Source of the DNA: Spirosomataceae bacterium
Lineage (GTDB): Bacteria; Bacteroidota; Bacteroidia; Cytophagales; Spirosomataceae
DNA length: 5,567 bases
Direction: 5' to 3'
Assembly (NCBI GenBank): GCA_025455795.1
Contig: JALOLW010000291.1
Location: forward strand, 1-5,567
The position numbers and the translations under genes are program-made. Shown here piece after piece: positions 1-5,567 of the stretch; within the stretch, counting starts at the first letter, position 1; the number at the start of each line of letters is the position of its first letter. Below the pieces are notes generated by a model. The model searched no databases. It was given only the letters and a program-made list of their open reading frames with translations, and was not told the origin of the DNA.

Positions 1-1
1 A

Positions 2-74
2 AAACCTCACCCCTGCCCCTCTCCTAGGCAAGGAGAGGGGTACCCCGAACTCGCTTCGGGGTGGGGTGAGGTTT
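2..74 (+). repeat. Palindromic repeat R1, three-way-junction type, read in frame
   Basis: The outer stem pairs 2-13 (aaacctcacccc) with 63-74 (ggggtgaggttt), 12 bp and perfect. Inside it are two perfect hairpins: 16-25 with 31-40 (cccctctcct / aggagagggg, 5-nt loop) and 43-49 with 55-61 (ccccgaa / ttcgggg, 5-nt loop). The whole can fold as a Y-shaped junction. It is read in the host gene frame as an insert beginning LTPAPLLGKERG, and the final ttt supplies the Phe of the conserved FADVT strand. On the plus strand only frame 1 has stops (tag at 25, tga at 67). The left boundary is uncertain because it lies at the window edge. Confidence 0.88.
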
Positions 75-2717
75 GCGGATGTTACCCGTCGGAGCGGTAT
101 CAACAGTTCGCCGCTTTCATATGGCTTGGGGGCGGGTGTTGCCGATTTCAACCAAGACGGCTGGCCTGATATTTATGTGAGCAACGACTACACCATTCCC
201 GACCGATTGTACATCAATCAAAAAAATGGTACTTTCAAAGACATGCTCAAAGAAACCCTGCCTTACACGTCGCAGTTTTCGATGGGCAACGACGTGGCCG
301 ATGTAAACAACGACGCCTCGCCCGACATCTTCACGCTTGATATGCTTCCCGAAGACAATCGCCGTCAGAAACTCCTCATGGCCCCCGACAACTACGATAA
401 GTTTGACATGACCGTTCGCTCGGGATTTCATAAGCAGTTTATGCGCAATATGCTGCACCTCTCCCCGCCCTTCGGGCATCCCTCTCCTTCGCAAGGAGAG
501 GGGCGGGGGAGTGAGGTGGCCCAACTCGCGGGTATTTCCAACACCGACTGGTCGTGGGCGGCTTTGTTTGCCGATTATGACAACGACGGCTGGAAAGACC
601 TTTACATCACCAACGGCTACCTGCGCGACTATACCAATCTTGATTTTTTGAAGTACATGAATGATTTCCAGCAAAATGCGTCTAACGTGACCCGCGACGA
701 CGTGCTGAAACTCGTCCTGCAAATGCCTGCCTCCAACGTGGTCAATTATGCCTTCAAAAACAACAAAGACCTGACTTTCAAAAACGTAAGTGGCGATTGG
801 GGAATGAATCAGCCTTCCAACAGTAACGGCGGGGTTTTTGCAGATTTGGACAATGACGGCGATTTGGATATGGTCGTCAATAACATCAACGCGCCCGCGT
901 TTATTTACCAAAATGAAGCCCAACAAACCCGCAAAAACCACTACCTCAAAATCTCTTTGAAAGGCCAAGGGGCCAATACATTCGGGATTGGGGCAAAAAT
1001 ATGGGCGTACCAAAATGGCCAAGTACAGTATTTGGAACAAATGCCCATGCGCGGCTATCAGTCGAGCGTGTCGCCTACGCTGCACTTCGGGCTGGGCAAC
1101 GCGGCAGTGATAGATTCGCTCAAGGTCAGGTGGCCCAACGGCAAGCAGCAAACGCTTCGCAACGTCAAAACTGACCAATGGCTCACGCTCAACGCCCAAG
1201 ATGTCACCGAAAAACCCGCCCCTGTTTCCTCAGAATTGCCTATTTTTAGCGAAAAAGGTTGGCTCGCGTCCTCGCAGGCAATTCCCGCTGTTTTCAATGA
1301 TTTCAAGCGGCAGCCTTTGATGGTCAATCCGCAGTCGCAGGTAGGGCCGTGTATGGCCAAAGCCGATGTCAATGGCGACGGTTTGGAAGACGTGTTTTTG
1401 GGCGGTAGCAATGGTCAGTCGAGTACGCTGTATTTACAGCAACAAAACGGCCAATTTATTCCTAAAAACCAACCCGCGTTTGCGGCAGATGCCCAAAGCC
1501 ACGCTTCTGACGCCGTTTTTTTTGACGCTGATGCCGACAAAGACCTTGATTTATACGTTTGTCACGGCGGCTACGCCGATTTTGCCCCAGACGACGCCCG
1601 TTTGCAAGATGCACTCTACCTCAACGACGGCAAGGGTACTTTTGTCAAAGCCGCCGATGCCCTCCCGCCGATGCGCGTGAGCAGCAGTTGTGTGCGCGTA
1701 GGCGACCTCAACACCGACGGTCGCCCCGATTTGTTCGTAGGTGGGCGCGTTGTGCCAGGCGAATACCCCACTGCCCCTCAAAGTTTTGTGTTGATAAGCC
1801 CCCAAACCCCGCGCGGCGTACCGTCCAGAGGGGGCTTAAAATACAAAATTGAAGCCCCCTCTGGGGGTTTGGGGGCTATGGTCACCGACGCTGCTTGGCT
1901 TGACCTCAACGGCGACCGCCGCCAAGATCTTATCGTAGTCGGAGAGTGGATGCCTGTGATGGTTTTTGAGAATATCAACGGGAAACTGGAAGACAAAACG
2001 GACCGCTATTTCAACAAAAAATACAGCGGATGGTGGAACAAACTACTGGTGGATGATTTCAACGGCGACGGAAAAATGGATTTGGTCGTGGGCAATTTGG
2101 GCCTTAATTCCCAAATCAAAGCCTCCGATCAGCAACCTACGGAGTTGTATTTCAAGGACTTTGACCAAAACGGGCGCATAGACCCGATTCTGTGTAGCTA
2201 TGTCCAAGGCAAAAACTACCCTTACCTCACCCGCGATGAATTGATAAGCCAAATGCCCATCATGGGCAAGCGTTTTCCTGACTACAAAAGCTACGCAGAT
2301 GCCTCTTTGTTGGACGTATTCGGTGCTTCAGAACTCGATGGCGCGGGGCATCTTACGGCCAACCACCTCGCTACGACCCTGTTTGTGAGGGGGAAAGACG
2401 GAAAATTTGTCGAACAGCAATTGCCTTTGGAAGTGCAGGTCGCGCCCGTACACGCAATAGCCGCATTTGACTATGACAACGACGGCAAAAAAGACCTATT
2501 CTTGGCGGGCAATCAACTCCATACCCGTCTTCGTTTGGGTCACTATGCGGCCAATCAGGGCATTTTGCTTCGCAATGACGGCAAAGCTAATTTTAGCTAC
2601 GTTCCGCAGCGTCGTTCGGGCTTTTATCTCAAAGGCGAAGTTCGTAGTTTGTTGTGGCTCAATGGGCAGTTGTTAGTGGGTATGCACGAGCAAGGGGTGA
2701 AAATGTACAAACGTTAA
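3..2717 (+). CDS. CRTAC1-like FG-GAP/VCBS repeat protein with ASPIC/UnbV domain, 5'-partial
   Basis: This is the C-terminal part (about 904 residues) of a large protein, probably secreted, with a beta-propeller fold. Eleven Ca-binding-like loops of the type DxNxDGxxD begin at nt 144, 300, 573, 843, 1365, 1524, 1704, 1902, 2055, 2157 and 2469. Several are degenerate, for example DADADKDLD at 1524 and DLNGDRRQD at 1902. Between the fourth and fifth (nt about 936-1190) lies an ASPIC/UnbV domain, running from NHYLKISLKG to a conserved WPNGKQQTL segment. Family hallmarks include SMGNDVADVNND, DMLPEDNRRQK and SNTDWSWAALFADYDNDG. The frame is open to the left edge with no stop, so the start is outside; I recall relatives of roughly 1,100 residues, so perhaps 200 are missing. 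The GTG at 66 is not a credible start because it lies in the arm of a palindrome, mid-domain. Three palindromic repeats are translated inside it. The precise role is unknown; such proteins are usually extracellular and adhesion- or binding-like. Confidence is high for family and low for function. Confidence 0.93.
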   Translation, partial: NLTPAPLLGKERGTPNSLRGGVRFADVTRRSGINSSPLSYGLGAGVADFNQDGWPDIYVSNDYTIPDRLYINQKNGTFKDMLKETLPYTSQFSMGNDVADVNNDASPDIFTLDMLPEDNRRQKLLMAPDNYDKFDMTVRSGFHKQFMRNMLHLSPPFGHPSPSQGEGRGSEVAQLAGISNTDWSWAALFADYDNDGWKDLYITNGYLRDYTNLDFLKYMNDFQQNASNVTRDDVLKLVLQMPASNVVNYAFKNNKDLTFKNVSGDWGMNQPSNSNGGVFADLDNDGDLDMVVNNINAPAFIYQNEAQQTRKNHYLKISLKGQGANTFGIGAKIWAYQNGQVQYLEQMPMRGYQSSVSPTLHFGLGNAAVIDSLKVRWPNGKQQTLRNVKTDQWLTLNAQDVTEKPAPVSSELPIFSEKGWLASSQAIPAVFNDFKRQPLMVNPQSQVGPCMAKADVNGDGLEDVFLGGSNGQSSTLYLQQQNGQFIPKNQPAFAADAQSHASDAVFFDADADKDLDLYVCHGGYADFAPDDARLQDALYLNDGKGTFVKAADALPPMRVSSSCVRVGDLNTDGRPDLFVGGRVVPGEYPTAPQSFVLISPQTPRGVPSRGGLKYKIEAPSGGLGAMVTDAAWLDLNGDRRQDLIVVGEWMPVMVFENINGKLEDKTDRYFNKKYSGWWNKLLVDDFNGDGKMDLVVGNLGLNSQIKASDQQPTELYFKDFDQNGRIDPILCSYVQGKNYPYLTRDELISQMPIMGKRFPDYKSYADASLLDVFGASELDGAGHLTANHLATTLFVRGKDGKFVEQQLPLEVQVAPVHAIAAFDYDNDGKKDLFLAGNQLHTRLRLGHYAANQGILLRNDGKANFSYVPQRRSGFYLKGEVRSLLWLNGQLLVGMHEQGVKMYKR
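456..518 (-). repeat. Palindromic repeat R2, same family as R1 in opposite orientation, read in frame
   Basis: The outer ends pair 456-460 (cacct) with 514-518 (aggtg). Next, ctccccgccc (461-470) pairs with gggcgggggag (501-511) with one bulged G. The core hairpin 480-489 with 493-502 (ccctctcctt / aaggagaggg) is perfect with a 3-nt loop, and a mini-hairpin cccttcggg lies at 468-476. The stems at 461-470 overlap the mini-hairpin and core, so these are alternative foldings. The order (small hairpin, then core) is that of R1 reverse-complemented, with clear base similarity. It is translated as LSPPFGHPSPSQGEGRG within the beta-propeller protein. At 63 bp it equals 21 codons. Its only stop triplet on either strand is tga at 512, so five of six frames are open. 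Confidence 0.88.
1796..1878 (+). repeat. Inverted-doublet palindromic repeat R3, REPIN-like, read in frame
   Basis: The outer stem 1797-1810 with 1864-1877 (agcccccaaacccc / ggggtttgggggct) is 14 bp and perfect. The inner stem 1825-1837 with 1852-1864 (ccagagggggctt / aagccccctctgg) is 13 bp and perfect, sharing base 1864 with the outer stem; the loop is 1838-1851. The right half (1852-1878) is an inverted copy of the left half (1796-1837), except that the left half carries about 15 extra GC-rich bases near 1810-1824. Each half can also pair its own ends, for example 1796-1803 with 1830-1837. The sequence is unrelated to R1 and R2. It is translated in frame as an insert starting TPRGVPSRGG, and the host frame is the only plus-strand frame without a stop (taa at 1837 and tga at 1850 close the other two). 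Confidence 0.87.
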
Positions 2718-2761
2718 AGAAATGCTTTTTCTTCTTTTGACCTCTCAATTTAGCTATTTTC
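2718..2761. other. Short convergent intergenic gap, no clear terminator
   Basis: These 44 bp separate the stop of the plus-strand propeller gene (taa, 2715-2717) from the stop of the minus-strand kinase gene (tga on the minus strand, 2762-2764). The region is AT-rich. The only hairpin seen is aagaaa (2717-2722) with tttctt (2728-2733), which is short, has no GC and is not followed by a clean T-run. It may contribute weakly to termination in either direction, but I do not call it as a terminator. Confidence 0.6.
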
Positions 2762-4492
2762 TCAACCCTCGGCTCGTGTAAGTAACAAAAAAATACTGAA
2801 CGTACTTCCTACGCCGAGTTCACTTTCGACGCTGATGCGCCCGCCTTGGGCTTCCATAAATTCTTTGCTGATGGCCAGCCCCAGTCCCGTGCCTTCTTTT
2901 TGGGTGCCTGGTACTCTGAAATAACGGTCAAAAATTTTGTCTTGGTACTGTGCCTCAATGCCCCGCCCCGTGTCTTTGACGGCTATTTTTACTTCATTTT
3001 CTGTTTGGATGATGTCAATGAAAATCACGGCGTTGTCGTACGAAAACCGAATGGCGTTGGCAATCAGATTGGTCAAAACCCATGCCGTTTTTTCGGGGTC
3101 GGCTTGCACCAACGGCAAGGGGTGGGCAAGCGAAGTTTCTATTTTAATTTGTTTTTGTTCGGCTTGGTTTTTGGTGGCTTCGAGGGCGTAGTCCAGTAGT
3201 TGTTGGGGCGGCGTGGGGCGCAGGTTGAGTTGGATATTGCCGCTTTCTACTTGCGTCATATTCAAGAGTTCGCTCGTTATTTTCAGGAGGCGGTTGGTGT
3301 CGTCTTTGATGCTTTCTACGAGTTGTTGCTGTTCGTCGTTAAGGTTGCCAAGCTGCTTATTTTCAAGCAGTTGAAGGCTCATTTTGATGGAAGAAATGGG
3401 CGTTTTGAACTCGTGCGACACGGTAGCGATGAAATTGGTTTTGGCAAAATCGAGGGCTTTGTAAGCCGTTACGTTGCGCAAAATAATGACGTGGCCAATG
3501 ACTTGGGGTTGCGTTTCACCAGCAGGAATGGCCGAAATATGAACAATTTCTTTTTCAAAATAACTCTCCTTGCCGTCGGCATAAATTTTCATGGGTTCGG
3601 CAGGCGGGGCTTGCTTTTGGTCGAGTAAATCTTGCAAAAGCGTACGAATGAGGTCGTTGCGAATGGCTACGTCTTGGGCGGCTTTTCCCACAAAATCGGC
3701 AGCAGGCAACCCCATGATTTTGAGGGCTTCTTGGTTGGCAAAGACCACCTTCCAATGCTCATCAAGGCCAATGACGGGGTCGTGCATGTTGTTGATGAGG
3801 GTTTCGATGCGCTTTTTTTCGACCAACAATTTGGCCAAACTGCTTTTGTTGTAGGCTTCCAACTGCTCGGCCATGGTGTTGAACGACTCGGCCAGGGCTT
3901 TAAATTCGACGCTTTCGCCAAAATGTACCCGTTGCGTGTAGTTGTTGGCCGCAATCTGCTTGATGCTTTCGGTGAGTTCTTGAAGCGGGTTGGCGATGTT
4001 GGAAGGAAGATTGACCAACAACGAAAACGCAATCAGAAAACAGACCGTTCCCGTCAGCACAATCCACAGCACAGCCTCGTCGGCGGTGGCTTTGGCCACG
4101 GTACTTTTGCGCTCAATGGCCCGCATGTTCATCTCTATCACCGCTAAAATAGCCTTGCGCAAGCCCGACAAAGCCGCGCTGTCGGGGCGACTGCTGCCCA
4201 CTTGTCCCCAACCTGCCCTGATGCTTTGAGTTATTTCTTGCTCGCCGCCTTCGGTGATGTTATTTTCTTGCAAACGCAGGTTTTTTTCAAACACCGCCCG
4301 CGCTTGGGCATCGGTATTTTCGAGGGCGCGGAGCATATTTTGGGCGTACTGCACGCTGTTGTAGTTGGCTACCAAAATATTTTGCGTTTCTTGTTTGAGG
4401 GTATTTGAATACTTGGCCCCCACCAAACTAAGCAACACAATGAGCAAAAAAAGCAGCCCGACCCCGAGCCTAAGTTTGGTTTTGATTTTCAT
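2762..4492 (-). CDS. Membrane sensor histidine kinase (HAMP-PAS-HisKA-HATPase), probable kinase half of a split KdpD
   Basis: This is a complete 576-residue inner-membrane sensor kinase. TM1 is at about 8-25, followed by a periplasmic region of about 110 residues, TM2 at about 141-161, HAMP at about 162-215 and PAS at about 228-340. HisKA has the phospho-acceptor His360 in SHEFKTP (nt 3413-3415). The HATPase domain has an N box with N475 and N479, G1 DTGRG (507-511), an F box FDRYF (521-525) and G2 GTGLGL (534-539), so all catalytic boxes are intact. There is no receiver domain. The ATG immediately follows the TAA of the upstream kdpD-type gene with no intervening base, and no AGGAGG-like site is visible before it, so translational coupling is likely. 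By family knowledge it autophosphorylates on His360 and passes the phosphate to a response regulator not seen here. Its link to potassium sensing is inferred from the neighbour; its own architecture is PhoR/VicK-like and would be generic if found alone. Confidence 0.94.
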   Translation of the reverse strand: MKIKTKLRLGVGLLFLLIVLLSLVGAKYSNTLKQETQNILVANYNSVQYAQNMLRALENTDAQARAVFEKNLRLQENNITEGGEQEITQSIRAGWGQVGSSRPDSAALSGLRKAILAVIEMNMRAIERKSTVAKATADEAVLWIVLTGTVCFLIAFSLLVNLPSNIANPLQELTESIKQIAANNYTQRVHFGESVEFKALAESFNTMAEQLEAYNKSSLAKLLVEKKRIETLINNMHDPVIGLDEHWKVVFANQEALKIMGLPAADFVGKAAQDVAIRNDLIRTLLQDLLDQKQAPPAEPMKIYADGKESYFEKEIVHISAIPAGETQPQVIGHVIILRNVTAYKALDFAKTNFIATVSHEFKTPISSIKMSLQLLENKQLGNLNDEQQQLVESIKDDTNRLLKITSELLNMTQVESGNIQLNLRPTPPQQLLDYALEATKNQAEQKQIKIETSLAHPLPLVQADPEKTAWVLTNLIANAIRFSYDNAVIFIDIIQTENEVKIAVKDTGRGIEAQYQDKIFDRYFRVPGTQKEGTGLGLAISKEFMEAQGGRISVESELGVGSTFSIFLLLTRAEG

Positions 4493-5566
4493 TTATGACA
4501 AAATAATAAGGTCAATGTTGCTGGCCGACAGTTTGCGCAAAAGTTGGTTGAACACGTTGGTAGCCAAGATGATACGAAACAAATTAAAGTGTGGTTTGCC
4601 CACGCATATTGTGGTTATTTTGCGCTCGTCGGCTTGGGCTACAATGGCCTTAGCCACCGACTCTCCCTGAATCTTAATGATTTCGGCCCCCAGTTCGGTG
4701 GCCAATTTAAAGTTGTTGATGAGGTGTCGTTGCTTGTCCAGCGCAATGCGCTCGGGGGCTTCTTTGGGCGTTTGCACGTACAGCACGTACCATTTGCTGT
4801 TGTAATAGTTGGCCAATCGCGCGGTTTTTCTGATAACCGTCTTGGCCGTTTTTTCGTTGCTACTGATGCACGCCAAAAACCGCTCGTGCTTCACCAAGTG
4901 CGATTTGGTTACTTCGGTTTCTACCTTGCGCTCCACCTGCGCGGCCACTTCTTTGAGGGCCAGTTCGCGGAGTTGGAGAATGTGGTCGCTCTTGAAAAAA
5001 TTGTTGAGCGCGGTTTCTATTTTGTCAGGTTGGTAAATTTTGCCCTCGCGCAGCCGCGCTATGAGTTCGTCGGCGGTGAGGTCAATGTTTACCACTTCGT
5101 CGGCCTGCGCCAGCACGCTGTCGGGGATGCGTTCTTTCACTTCCACACCCGTTATGGCGCGAATTTCTTCGTTGAGGCTCTCAATGTGCTGAATATTGAC
5201 CGCCGAAATGACGTTGATGCCCGCGTCGAGAATGTCGAGCGCGTCTTGCCAGCGTTTGGCGTTTTTGCTGCCTTCAATGTTGGAGTGGGCCAGTTCATCA
5301 ACCACCACCACTTCGGGGCGTAGGTTGATGATGGCCTGCAAATCCATTTCTTCCAACTCTTTGCCCTTGTAAAAAAGCGTTCGCCTCGGCACCACGGGCA
5401 AGCCCGCCAGCAGGGCGTGGGTTTCGGCACGGCGGTGGGTTTCGACAAATCCTATTTTGACATCAATGCCGCTTTTGAGCAAGCTATGGGCTTCTTGCAA
5501 CATTCGGTAGGTTTTGCCCACGCCCGCGCTCATGCCAATATAAATCTTGAACTTACCTCGTCTTGA
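4493..5566 (-). CDS. kdpD: KdpD-type potassium/osmosensor domain with USP domain, lacking TM and kinase parts; N-terminus off the window
   Basis: This protein corresponds to the cytoplasmic N-terminal half of classical KdpD. Reading past the Met at 5531-5533 to the window edge gives RRGKFKIYIG before MSAGVGKTYRML. That is the usual KdpD start region, so the true start lies outside, probably only a few to about 20 codons away. Numbered from that Met: a P-loop-like AGVGKT (3-8), GFVETHRR (28-35), a Walker-B-like VVVVDELAHSN (75-85) and the KdpD signature ADEVVNIDLTADELIARL (144-161). A USP-like domain (about 217-346) follows and the protein ends in LIILS. Classical KdpD (about 900 aa in E. coli) continues with four TM helices, GAF and kinase domains. 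Here the chain stops, and the next gene, starting directly after the TAA, encodes a separate kinase. The likely role is sensing K+ or ionic state and modulating that kinase in control of a kdp K+-ATPase. kdpABC is not in the window. Confidence 0.93.
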   Translation of the reverse strand, partial: SRRGKFKIYIGMSAGVGKTYRMLQEAHSLLKSGIDVKIGFVETHRRAETHALLAGLPVVPRRTLFYKGKELEEMDLQAIINLRPEVVVVDELAHSNIEGSKNAKRWQDALDILDAGINVISAVNIQHIESLNEEIRAITGVEVKERIPDSVLAQADEVVNIDLTADELIARLREGKIYQPDKIETALNNFFKSDHILQLRELALKEVAAQVERKVETEVTKSHLVKHERFLACISSNEKTAKTVIRKTARLANYYNSKWYVLYVQTPKEAPERIALDKQRHLINNFKLATELGAEIIKIQGESVAKAIVAQADERKITTICVGKPHFNLFRIILATNVFNQLLRKLSASNIDLIILS

Positions 5567-5567
5567 T

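Noticed and set aside
456..518. R2 as an intragenic transcription terminator or CRISPR-like repeat
   Set aside because: It has no downstream T-run, no regularly spaced copies and no spacers, and it is continuous with the reading frame on both sides.
117..1199. 360-codon open frame on the minus strand opposite the propeller gene
   Set aside because: The opposite strand encodes an unmistakable FG-GAP/ASPIC protein; the antisense translation has no recognisable domain and fits a codon-bias shadow. It also passes through R2, which has no stops on the minus strand.
2717..2733. Possible terminator hairpin aagaaa/tttctt after the propeller gene
   Set aside because: Six A-T-rich pairs with a 5-nt loop and no proper U-tract are too weak to call as an intrinsic terminator.
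4086..4099. Small hairpin gtggc-tttg-gccac within the kinase gene near TM2, encoding part of STVAKATADEA
   Set aside because: A 5-bp stem is common by chance in DNA of this composition and lies in normal coding sequence; the peptide vaguely recalls repeat-derived peptides in other genomes, but not enough to claim a fourth insertion.
3200..4147. Several plus-strand open frames (e.g. 3200-3628 and 3632-4147) opposite the histidine kinase
   Set aside because: They are antisense to the intact PAS, HAMP and HisKA coding region and do not resemble any known protein.
4493..4900. c-di-AMP binding by the USP domain, as in Staphylococcus KdpD
   Set aside because: I could not identify the SxS...FTAxY-type motif in this USP-like domain, so ligand binding cannot be claimed.
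4544..5323. 259-codon open frame on the plus strand opposite kdpD
   Set aside because: It lies entirely antisense to well-conserved KdpD/USP coding sequence, with no domain signal of its own.

Overview
The window looks like chromosomal DNA from a Bacteroidota bacterium, probably of the Cytophagales (Runella/Spirosoma-like). This rests on three things: a long FG-GAP/ASPIC-UnbV beta-propeller protein of a type abundant in that phylum, a KdpD sensor encoded separately from its kinase, and CCTCACCCC- and AAGCCCCC-type palindromic repeats of the kind seen interspersed in these genomes. The genus is a guess; no rRNA or other taxonomic marker is present.

Layout. (1) Positions 3-2717, plus strand: the C-terminal ~904 residues of a CRTAC1-like secreted protein. 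It has eleven Ca-binding-like DxDxDG repeats flanking a central ASPIC/UnbV domain, and its N-terminus lies left of the window. Three strongly palindromic elements sit inside this gene (2-74, 456-518, 1796-1878). All are read in frame, without stops, as Pro/Gly/Arg-rich inserts. (2) Positions 2718-2761: a 44-bp gap between convergent genes with no convincing terminator. (3) Positions 2762-4492, minus strand: a complete 576-aa membrane histidine kinase (TM - periplasmic region - TM - HAMP - PAS - HisKA - HATPase). (4) Positions 4493-5566, minus strand: a KdpD-type osmosensor/K+ sensor domain plus a USP domain. It runs off the right edge, probably lacking only a short N-terminal stretch, and its stop codon abuts the start of the kinase with no gap.

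How the genes work together. The two minus-strand genes look like a KdpD split into two polypeptides: a soluble KdpD/USP sensor and a separate membrane kinase, translationally coupled. They are probably the distal end of a kdp potassium-transport operon whose kdpABC part would lie beyond the right edge. No response regulator is visible. The beta-propeller gene is convergent and has no evident functional link to them.

The most unusual content is the set of translated palindromes. Two belong to one three-way-junction family inserted in opposite orientations. The third is an inverted doublet of a different family. All three lie just before a propeller strand, in what should be surface loops. This resembles the in-frame Rickettsia palindromic elements, but in an unrelated lineage.
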